64,000 nt of DNA from Axinella damicornis. Its lineage: Eukaryota; Porifera; Demospongiae; Axinellida; Axinellidae. Below, in pieces: positions 48,901 through 61,400 of this stretch. Positions within the stretch are counted from its first letter, which is position 1. Each line of letters begins with the position of its first letter. The DNA lies in contig OZ007507.1 in NCBI GenBank assembly GCA_963931865.1, positions 18,643,523 through 18,707,522 on the forward strand, read 5' to 3'. The notes under the pieces were generated by a model. That model saw only the letters and a program-made list of their open reading frames with translations, had not been told where the DNA came from and did no database searches. The translations under genes were made by a program, and so were the position numbers.

Positions 48901-51900
48901 GCCATCTGTTGTTTCCATAGTAACAACAAGATCTCGTTCTAGTGCTCCTTCACTATCACTTGATAGGACTGCAGACACAGTCACACTGAATCCACTCTCG
49001 ATCACAGTGTATGTCGGATTAGTCAGACTGACTGTCATACCTAAAACAACATAATTATTCCAGGGAAGTATAACGTACAGAAGAGAGGAGCCATAATTTA
49101 TACTCACGGTCATTATTATCCTCCATAATAGTTACTGTAGCAGACTGAAGCCCACTGCTTAGGTTGACGACAGCAAAGTCCTCTGCCGTATGATTCAGCA
49201 CAGCAGTAAATGTCTCACTGGATTCAACAGCATCATCATCAATGACTGGAATTGTTCTGCAGCGCCTGCTAGTAGGACCTCTGCTGGTCCCCGAGGTGAA
49301 TGTTAACACTGTAAGCTCCTCCCTTATCGGTATGAAGTCATCTCTAACACCTAGATAATGGGAAGAGCAGTATGGGATTATTCTATTATTCCCACGTCAT
49401 TACTATTTGGTCAAAAGTGTGGAGAATGTGTACTTTGATACATACAGTAGATGTTTCCCGGCCGTTGCTTCACTGTAGACGTGGTAGCCACACATATACA
49501 GCTCGATCGCTAACTCGTCCTCCGTTGGCGCGATCACACGTGTCAATAGTAAGTTATTATGAGCGGAATTATTTTATTCGCGGGAAGTAATCGGCGAAGA
49601 TTTCCCTCCAGGAAATATTTGTGTATCACGTTTAGTGGCTAGACCGCGAAATTATTGCCACGTGAAATAATCGGCAATTAAGCTACCCACCAGTGCTTGT
49701 GGCAGAACCGTCCACCGTAGTCAGCATCACAGTCACATCCCTCTCCAACGAGAGAATCCCACCATCAATCTGCACACAAATGGCTGGATCTCCAAACTGT
49801 CCCTCAGTGAATGTGTACTGTGGACTATCAAAGCCCACTACAGCAACTGCAGTGAATAAAGAACAGCAGCTTTTCACTATCAATGCTGACATAAACTTTA
49901 TTTCAATGCAACACTAATGCAAAGACAGTTGGGATAATTATGCATAATAGATTGTGTCAATACTTAGCCTTATCTATAGATTGATCGTGGGACACTGCCT
50001 GGGAACAAGGGCCAGTTGTGTACAATACACTCAAGCCTACCATCTCTGATGTCTTCGGTAATGGACACATTGGCAGATTCAACTGCAGGCAAGATGACGA
50101 CAGCAGGGTCCGAGGAGTTCATTAAAATTTGAAACATTTCCACTGCAGGTTCCAGTATATCATCATTCTCCGGTTGAACTGTGCTACACACTCTGCTTCC
50201 ACTGCTACTGGAGCTCCCAGAGGGGAATACCAACTGCTGGCTGCTAAGAACATAGTCTGCAGAGACAAAGAAGAAATGCCACATGAAACTACCATTATGA
50301 AGGAACAATGTACATATCAAAATAATCCCATTGTTACAATCTTTAAAAGTCGATGCAACACGTTTCATGCATGCAAGCTGTTAGTGTTAACTATACTTGT
50401 ATTTTACACCCAAAGGACATGTAATGCTTGCACAATTAATACATGGGAAATAGAGCATGCCATGTTTGTGCCTAATGGTTTATAAACTCCCTCACTCTCG
50501 GGCTGGCACCCTTGGGACTTGGGCATTTATAACTGTAACACGCTCAAGTCTGCATGCAGTGCTATATCTAGTACCTCCATTCAATATCCAACAACCACCG
50601 ATATGAAGATCATAATTATGCCATTGGTACTATGATCGTTCAACAGTTGAGAAGTCATAGCTACCACACGTATTCCATTGTTCCTTGATTTGAATTAGTT
50701 ACCCAAAGTGGTCGCTGAGCCATTGATGGAATTTAACATCACTATCACGCTCCTTTCTAGGATGCCATCATTCAACTCAGCACACAATGGAAGACCACCA
50801 TCATCGGCTTCATTGACAGTGTAGGCTGACGCCACCAGACCTATTTCAACAGCTGAGAGGAAAAGATACTACATGAGACATACAGAATTGTTAGTTAAGA
50901 TGTATATCTGGCCTGGTGTAGCCCTCCCAAATTCAAATCACAAGGATAGTTATGAAATCCAATTTTAAGACCCAGCACCATATGATAATGGCCAAATGAA
51001 TAAGGAGATCATTGTAGAATGGTATATTCACTACATTCCATTTTGCCGTAATTGAAAACCAAAATCCACCTTACCATCTGTGGTATCTTCAACTATGGTG
51101 ACAGCAGCATTCCCTGCAACCACTCTGACTGCACTGTCATCCGCATCCAAGTTGACCGTAAACATTTCCTCTGCCTCGACAACGATGTCATTCACCAGGC
51201 AGATGTCTACGCAAAATCTGGTACCTGCCATATCACCAGGATGAAAGCCCAGAGAAGCTGTTGTTGAGTTGAAATCTGCAGGGGCTGAGTATAGGAGATG
51301 AGTTCCCTCATGATCACATAAGACCGACAATGTAGGACCGGATTAGAAAACAAAGTTCGATTTATCATTGAAGCAGTACTACAATATGATGCTGTGAACT
51401 CTACCTTGCCTAGTTGCTGATCCATCTTGAGTTGTTAGGACAACTGTAACATTCTTTTCCAGTGCATCTCCGTCCAAAAACTCTACACAAACAGCTACTG
51501 TTTCATTCACTCCTTCTGTTACCGTGTAAGCTGCTTGTTGAATGCCAACCTCAATACCTGTGTGTAAAATGCTGAGCCTGAATAGGGTACATACATACGT
51601 AAATGCTAGTCTCGTTCCCATGCAGACCCCAAACGCGCACATGTGGAGGGCGTTCGAGGTTTGGGAACGAGACTATATAAATGCTGGGGAAAAAAGCATG
51701 GTGCAGTACTGTTCTAATGGTAGCTACATTGACTCGAAAGTTTAAGTCTTCAAGGTTGACCACTACATAATACTATTCTAAAGCATTGTGATTAATGCAT
51801 GGTATATGAGGTAAGACAAATTAAGGAGAATGAACATACCATCATCAGCATCTTCAAGGATTGTCACTACAGCAGAACCTGTATTGATGCTGACAGCAGG

Positions 51901-54900
51901 ATCCATTGAATTCAGCACAACCATGAATGTCTCATCAAATTCCAAATTTGCATCATTCCTGATCACAACATTTTCACTGCTGCAGACTTCACTAGCCAAA
52001 GTATCTGACGCTCCAGATGTTAGTGTCAGCTGAGGACTACCCACCACTTCAAAATCAGCAGGTTCTGTAAGTATACAAATGCAGGATAGGGTGTTACTGC
52101 TATATAAATGTTGGCAACACAATGCCCCTCTTAGACTGACTAGTGTTGACAGCACATACATATCTCCAGTGAATCAAGCAATATTAGATACCTGTAGCAG
52201 TTGCTGTTCCATCCTGTGTGCTGAATGTCAACAACACACTCCTTTCCAGTGTTCCCATTTCCAGTGTTGCGCAGATCACTACACTGTCAGTGCCTTCGGT
52301 TACTCTGTAGGTTGTATTCGTGTGGCCTACAACAATTTCTGCATGTACAGAATATAAAATTTGCATAAATAATAGAGGTCTACATACTTCACATCCACCA
52401 GTCCCTTTTACAAGTTTTAAGATCAAAATCCACTATGACTGCACACACTGTGTTAGCTACGACCATTTGAATTTAACCACCTCCCAATAAAAGAAGCCGC
52501 AAAATGTAATTTATGCTGGATACCTAACCTTGAGAATCACTGATTCAGGAATGGTAGGTTATATATACTCCCCATACATGATAGAGTAAGACGTATCACT
52601 GCATGACACTCATAATGTGCCTAAGAGAGAAGGTGCTCCTATTATGAACACAGGCCCTAACCATCATTCACGTCTTCCACAATGGTCACCACAACGGTGT
52701 CAGTAGTGATGATGACTGCAGGATCATCAGCCGGGTTTGTTAACAGAACCAGGAAATCTTCCTCGGACTCAACGATATCATCATCCTCAATTGATATATT
52801 GTAGCAGGTTGTAACATTTGCTGTTGTACTGCCTGATATGATGGTTAGCTGCTGTGTCACAGCAATGAAGTCAGGAGGTGCTACAGTAGAGAAAAACACT
52901 AACAACATTAACATCATAGTCATGCATGAACAGTTAAGGTTACAATTGCCAGCAATGTACACCAAGCAAGCCCCGATCCTGTCAGTACCTTTTAAGCAAA
53001 CAGTTATTGATGTATACAGCTGCCATTATTGAGTTCATTATACATGTGCTCAATAGTACACACAAGGCCAATACTCTGAGACAAACTTCAGTATACCCAT
53101 TCACATCAATAATTAGGTTGGTATGCTCATGATCACGCAATGTCAGTATGGCTTACATACCCTGCCCACCAGAGGTAGCTGTCCCACCAGAGGTAGCTGT
53201 CCCACCAGAGGTAGCTGTCCCACTAGAGGTAGCTGTCCCATTAGCAGTTGAGATGGTCACGGTTACGTTCCTTTCTACTACTCCATCCCCCAACTCCACA
53301 CACACTGTAGACTGACCATCAGTACCCTCAGTTACAGTGTACGATGTTACCATGAAGCCAAAAGTAATGTCTGCATTGAGAAAATAACACTAATCAATCA
53401 TGTGAATAGCTGCATGCATAGACAGTAGTAATCCCAGTCTAGCCGCTAGCCCCTCTCCGCCCAGCCGGTCAAGCACGCGCGCGGCAAAGGGCAGAGAGGG
53501 TCTAGCAAACATTGCACTTGATCACGTTTCTGTGTAATGCCAATTACAGGTACCTGTGAAGTGCCAGCTCCAGTTGGGGACGAGCTCTATACCCTTGGAG
53601 ACATCCAGGTTGGACTAGTTTAGCTCGAGTATAGGCATTTACATGCTCTCCGCGAGGCTGATCACACGTGAACGGCTTGGTTTACAACCACGAGAATCAT
53701 GAATAAAATTGGAACGAATCGCTTCAGTGAGATCTGATTGGTCAGTTGAAACACAATCAAGTGCAATGTTTGCTAGACCCTCTCTGCCCTCCGCGCGTGG
53801 CTTCGCCGCGCGCCCGCTTGACCGGCCGGGCGGAGAGGGGCTAGCAGCTAGACTGTAGTAATCCCTCCTGGTAGCCAGAGATGTATACCAACATGCAGTT
53901 GATGATACCTGCTTTGTGTCACAAGTAGTTGAGTTATATGCAATAATTAAGCATTCTGGTTGATTTGAAGTGTGATATCATATTCATAGGCATATTTTGG
54001 CTCTGCCCCACCATGTTAAGTAGGTAGGTAGGTAGGCCATACATGATTGAAGGTATACAGTCAACCTGTTGAGTTGTGTTCACTAATATGCATGCTGGTA
54101 ATAACTGTGTTCACCACCCTATATGGCACCTACTGTCATCGTCAGTGATGAGAACACGGGCTGATTCCTGCCTGAACCGGACAGCCAGGTCACTGCTTGA
54201 GAGCATAACAACAAATTCCTCTAGCTGTTCTTCAACCACAAGGTCATTGTGAATGGTGATGTTTGTGCAGATCATCTCGGGTGAGACGGCGAATGAGAGA
54301 GTTGTTATCATTGCATCGTAGTCCATACAAGCTGCATCGGTAGTCATGGAAACAAAGATTAACCAGACACTTTAGTTATATAACAGCAGGAAATTGGTTG
54401 GCATTTTAGTCAATTGGGCATTGTATTTCTCCAGGGCTATTCAATATCATTACACAACATAGTATACAAGCGGAATGTGTGAGCCTAAGCCGAGTGATTC
54501 TGGAAACAAAACAAAGGTGTCTCTGCTACTCTCTCCATTTTTTTCTGGCATTTTCTACATTGGGCATTCTTGCATCAGAATTAAGTGTTTCCTTTCTAGT
54601 GTATGACCTCAAGAAGAGGTCGGCTCAACTACAGCATGTGCTAGGATGTAAATTGTTTGGTCCGATACTCTCAAGTGTTACATTACACCTGATATGGCCC
54701 TTGCCAGCATAATATTATAATGCTGAGCTTTTCCAAGTACAGACCATCTCACCTTGAGCAGTCCCCTCCTCAGTGCTCAATGTGACTAGGAGTGGAAGTG
54801 AACGCTGTAGGTCTCCACTGATGCTGGTACAGACCTGAACCACTGGTTCACCCTCAGTAACTTGGTAGATAGCCTGCCCCAAACCAATCGTCACAACTGA

Positions 54901-55381
54901 AGAGTACGTGTGGGAGTGCATGGACAATCAAATTTTGAACTTACCAAATGCTCACTGAAATGGTGCCTATTTGTGTATATTTGCTCATTGCAATAAGCAA
55001 AGCTGAAGGCAAAATAAACACCGCTAGATAATGTGAACTAGGAACGTACTATCATCATCAAGGATGGTCACGGCAGTAGAGCTGGCACCAGGATTAATTC
55101 GAGCAATGGGTGAATCAGTCGTCAGGACAACTGTGAAACTTTCGTTGTCTTCTACACCTCCATCATCCATTATTTCAATTCTTCTGCACTGAGTGAGGCT
55201 TCCAGTTGTGAAAGTCAGCAGCACAGCTGACAGGGCACGGAAATCTAGCAAAAGAAGACAAAACAAACATTCAAGCTGACAACTCAAATGTGGACCAGTT
55301 CTCAATCCCCAAAACTCTAGTTCCGACTAGGATTAAGTGTGGACATCCACTGATAATTTCATATCAGTCCCCCCCCCCCAC

Positions 55382-55415
<34 letters not shown>

Positions 55416-58400
55416 CACACACACACACTCATACACACACACACACCACACACTGAATATGTAGGTCAGATTGTGCTCTATGCACACCCACTGGCATACA
55501 TGACTTGTGTATTCACTACATTAGCATAGCAAACATACCTGCAGTAGTAGCTGTACCAGGTTCAGTGTGTATAGTAACTATTACATCACTGACGAACATT
55601 CCTGCATCGACTCTTGCACAGACTTCGACCTCAGAGCCCTCACTTACTGTGTATGTCAGATTCGCAAAACCAATTCCAACCCCTGGAACATTAATTGGAG
55701 ATAATTGGCATGATCAGCAATGAAAACACCGGCCCAGATTAGGAGATGTGTGAGCGTTACATTACAACAAAACATACCATCTTCAACGTCCTCAATGATT
55801 GTGACGGTTGCAGTACTTGCACTGATTTTGACGACACTGGCATCCGATGGCATTGCAGTAAGCTCAACCGTAAATGTCTCATTGACCTCAGGTATAAAGT
55901 CATTCCTCACGCTGAGTGTCGAACCACAAACAGTAGTGCCCGTAGTAGCCCCAGAGGTGAATGTTAATCGATCATTTACTTCAGTGAAGTCTGTAGGTGC
56001 TATTATGGGATAAGACAGTATTTCAGATAATGTCCGTTAATATCTTAAGTGTGGTACGTCCCTATATGGTGTGCAGCAAGTCCTGTGGTGCTTACAGACA
56101 GCTGTTCCATTCACAGTTCTTAGCACCACTGTTACGTCTCTCCGCAGCTCCCCAGCTTTCAGCTCCACGCAAAACACCAGAGTGGTCTCACTAGCCTCTT
56201 GAACAGAGTACACAGTGGTTGTATTTTGGAGTGCTAGATCAACACCTGTCAATAAATAACGACAATGTGTATAATTTTTGCAGAGTAGATTGCAATCAAC
56301 CAAGGTATATATTCAGTACAGTGTGTGTGGATGGAGATATCATCTCAGTACCATGCACTTCAGTCTTGCAAAAGAGTGACCACCCACATTCGAAATTGCA
56401 CTTACCTCCCACTTTGGTTCATTTCCTATATAGGGTGATGTTTATTGTAATGACTACCCACCAGTCTGATTGTGCAAGATGACATTAATTGGGGGATCAA
56501 AGCACTCGAGTATACGTGTTGGTTGGAAAAAGCTGAAAACGTAGCACACTTGTAGTTCAGAAACCAGTATACTAAAGGCTCTATAGACTGTTTGTGTAGC
56601 AGCAAATCACAGCTGTTGAGGTGAGTTGCAGATGCTAACCAATGACGTACGCAAAATTGGTCACTCTTTCACGGATAAATTTGTGATAGACTAAGTCTGA
56701 GCTTGCGCTGTAGACGACAACGAATGAGCAATGAGAAGATAATATACAACTGAAGCCGACCGACCGAACATCCAACCACCATACATACAGCTCACAGGTG
56801 CCTTAAATACCCCCTACAAAACCAAATGATCTAACAGTACAATCTTGCACAACATCCTCAACAGAACCACACAGGAAAACCATACAGATATTCAGCTCAA
56901 AACATGACCTAAGTGACAAACAGAACTGCACTCAAAATACAGGAGACATCATACATGCACCCACAACACCCTGTTAGCACAAATCCAAAATATAACCAAA
57001 TAGCTAAGAGCATACGAAATAACCAGTCCATTACACACCTAACCAGTCCATTACAAAATTAGGGGAAACACTTAAAGTGTGTCCACCTCTTGGGTGAAGA
57101 TGTAAGATGTACTACTCCTTCATGAGACTGCGGTATACCATTAGTATTACTTAGCGGTGGTAAAAAGATTACATTAATGTCACAAGAGGCATCAGTTCTG
57201 CACTCCAGGCATATTGAAAGTCTACTTGTGCAACTGGAACAATTCAGAATGTTATCTATGTAATATTTTTTGACTCTTACAGTCACTCTCAAAGATGATG
57301 ACAGGCACTGATGCACGTGTTAGCACCACTGCAGGATCACTGCTGGTCAGATTAACAAGCAGCATTTCAATATCATTCTCGACCACTCCATCCTGGGTCA
57401 CTGGTATCATGACACACATAGTGGAGTTGGAATCAGGATAGAACACTATGGCGGTGGTAGTGGTGTTGTAGTCATCCGGTGCTGGGGGGAGAGTAGGTCA
57501 GACCTGGTGTTAGTCTGGTATGAACGTACTTCCAAAAGAGCTTGAAGTTATCAATACAAATACAATTCCAATTTACAATGCCAGAAATTGCATGGATTTA
57601 AAACTGAGAGAAGAGCAGCAAATGTTTCAACTATTGAGCTTGTGCATCAGTGAATGCTACCTCTATAACCCCCAAGTGTTTTACTTAACTTCATACGTAG
57701 GTATCTGGTTGATGGAAACTAGTGTTTAATCCTACTACCTGCTCTACTGAATCGGCTAGCATGCCACCTTGCAGTAGTCATGTATAAGCCATCTTCATAT
57801 CAGAAGTACAAAACAGAAAGTATCAATCTACCAGCAAAGATGCTGCTACAACTCACCAACTGCATCCAAGTCTGAGGTGAAGAGTGTTACTGATACATTG
57901 CGGGCAACAGGCGATCCAGACAGGGTCACACAAAGTTCAGCAGCTCCATCGGCTTCTGTAGTGTTGTACACATCCTGCTGAAAGCCAATCTGCACAACTG
58001 CAGGATGAAAGAAGGATCAAGAGCCTAACATATCTTTCGATTGTTTCAGCCAGCTACTTCATACAGTAGATACATATTGCAAGGTTGGTACATAATAGGC
58101 ACATGTCCTTGACATGCATGCAAACAACATTTCGTAGCAAGTTTTGCTATCACACTGTGGACTATAGTCACAGAGCATTGCGTCAGGATAGCTACAAGGC
58201 ATATTTTCGATGTAGGTAATATGCAACTAAGTGTTCAAATTTTACAGAGGGACAAGTTAAAGCAAAGAAGAACAGCCACGGTGTTTAGTCCAATCTATAT
58301 AAGTGGCCTGTAAGAGTGGTACATTTTACCACTGCTGTATAGTGCTGCACAAACTGCTCCACCCATGCGGTGTTATGTAGACACTAGAAGTGGATTACTC

Positions 58401-61400
58401 TCTACTCCTCTTACAATCACTTTCAAAGATGATGACAGGAACTGATGAACGTGTCAACATCACGGCAGAATCACTACTGCTCAAGCCAACTCGGAATGTC
58501 TCTGTATTATCCTCAACTACTCCATCCTGGATCACTATTATGCTGATACACACGGTGGAGTTGGAATCAGGATAAAACGCTGTGACGCTGGTCGAGGTGT
58601 TGTAGTCATCTTGTGCTGGGGAGTGGGGTATATTCATACTGGATAGTCTGGTATGTCATTGGTGAATGCCTCAATATGTCCCATGCATGCAAATGAGCTA
58701 ACCCGTAGCTATCTCTCTGAGCCAAGTTGTACTTCATGGACTGAGCTACGAGTATCAATACTATGTGTTCATTGACTCACAGACAGCTGTGTCGTCTTCA
58801 GTTGATAGTAAAACAGTGACATTCCTGTCCAAGACAGCTCCAGATATGTTGACACACACGGAAACTGACCCATCAGCTTCACTCAGTGCGTAGGAAGACT
58901 GTGCAAATCCAACCTGCACCACTGCAACAAATGAAAATCTAGTATAACTCAGCTGTTACAGTCATTGCCAAGCCCAGACACGGCCATGCTGCTTCTACCA
59001 TTGGGGGGCACCCACCCACTTCTCCCTGTCCACCCTTTAATTCTGCTCCCACAGAACCTATCTTCCAAGGACATTGCCGGATAAAACTCATGACATACAA
59101 CATATGCTTGGTAAAGGGCTGAGCTAGCTGTACATAACACGTATTGCAGCTGCAGCAAATATCTTTCTGCTCAGCATTAGAACAACAGAACTTACTAGAT
59201 GAATCGTTGATAACAACAGTGACGGATGATCGTGTCAGTTCAACAGCAGAGTCAACAGAGTTCAGCGACACTGCAAATGATTCTGTTTGCTCCAACACAT
59301 CGTCATTAGAAATAGAGATGAGTGCGCACATCTGAGAGGCAGCACTGCTGAATGTTATGGGTTGGGAGTTAACAGCTGTGTAGTCATCAGTAGCTGTGCA
59401 TGTGGAGTGGGTGGGAGGGGGAGGGGGGAGGGGGAGGGGGAGGGGGAGGGGGGAGGGGGAGGGGGAGGGGGAGGGGGAGGGGAAGGGGAGGGGGAGGGGG
59501 AGGGGGAGGGGGAGGAGGGAGGGGGAGGGGGGAGGGGGGAGGGGGAGGGGGAGGGGGAGGGGGAGGGGGGAGGGGAAGTCAGTACAAATATATCTGTGTA
59601 ACCGTTTTCACATGCACTCATTCACAGATTTTGCCGTGTCTGTTCCAAGATTGAACATGTACTTTGGAGCGGTAAGTGCCTCTTGGTGTATACACACTGG
59701 ATCTTTGTGTCATAGGTTGCATACAAAACAGAGCATTCTAGGCTGGTGTGTTGGTCTAAATTTAATTTGCTGCTCAACTGTACAATCGTGTATCCTTTCA
59801 ACTTGGTACACTGCAAAGAGCAGGCTGCAGGAGTTGTTAATCTTTGAAATTAGGCTCATTAGTATAGCAACTCTGTTTAGTGGTAATGAAGATTCAGGGT
59901 GATATCAGCTAGCGTACTCCACAACTGGTGATGACAATGACCTCGCTCTAGAGTAAACTCTATAGATACTAGCTACCAACAAGATTCTGGTAAAGGTAGC
60001 TCATGGCACATGCCCTAATGAGTTTCCAGCATCAATACTGTGTATTCATTGACTCACAGACAGCTGTGTTGTCTTCTGTTGATAGTAAAACACTGACAGT
60101 CCTGTCCAAGATAGCTCCAGAAATGTTGACACACATGGAAACTGACCCATCAGCTTCACTCAGTGTGTAGGAAGACTGTGTGTATCCCAGCTGTACCCCT
60201 GTAAATAATGGAGGTTCTCATAGCCCCGAGTGGAGTATAACAGGTGGTCATACACATTACTATTACTTTTGGCTGGGTTGATATAGAAAGTTGCTAGTAG
60301 GCTACTGTAAACTATCCCGCGAATGAAGGAAAACTCATTCTGTACTAGAGCTAGCAGTCTACAACTACACACAACACGTGTTGCAGCTGCACACTAGCAT
60401 GCAGTCTACAACTACACACAACACGTGTTGCAGCCGCACACTAGCAGTCTACAACTACACACAACACGTGTTGCAGCTGCACACTAGCAGTCTACAACTA
60501 CACACAACACGTGTTGCAGCCGCACACTAGCAGTCTACAACTACACACAACACGTGTTGCAGCTGCACACTAGCATGCAGTCTACAACTACACACAACAC
60601 GTGTTGCAGCTGCACACTAGCAGTCTACAACTACACACAACACGTGTTGCAGCCGCACACTAGCAGTCTACAACTACACACAACACGTGTTGCAGCTGCA
60701 CACTAGCAGTCTACAACTACACACAACACGTGTTGCAGCTGCACACTAGCATGCAGTCTACAACTACACACAACACGTGTTGCAGCTGCAGAGGTTTTAA
60801 AGAATACCCTTTCTCAGGGACAGGACGGCATGTATAACAGCCAGTATAGCACTTACTAGATGAATCATTGATAACAACATTGGCCAGTGGTTGTGTCAGC
60901 TGAACAGCTGCATCTTCAGAGACAAGTGACACTGTGAATGATTCAGTATCCTCCACCACCACATCATTTAAAACGGAGATGGGAGTGCATAACACAGATG
61001 GAGTGCTGCTGAAGGTTACGGGTAGGGAGCTAATAGCCGCATAGTCACCAGGTGCTGTATACATGGAGTGGGATGGACATCAACACAATCAAGAGACTGT
61101 ATCATCACATTTAGTTTCATTGGACTAAGTTACCACTGTATCAACAATGCCTGGGCTGAGTTATCACTGTTATTACTATGTGACCTCTGGGAGACATTCT
61201 GTGTTGTATTCTGCTGAAAGTAAGACAAGCTTCTCTATTCAAACAGCTAAAGTAAGCCCACCAACATCTCTATCTTGTTGAAGTGGTATTGCACGGACTG
61301 AGTTGCCAGTATCATACATACTACCTTCACTTACTTCAGCTACTGCCATCTGGTTCTCACATTAACACAAGATCACGGTCAAGCAAGTACGATAGTTGCA

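Noticed and set aside
59287..59621. Gly/Glu-rich and Pro/Ser-rich frames
   Set aside because: Caused by the G5A tract; only the flanking 59,196-59,393 part on the minus strand is real exon.
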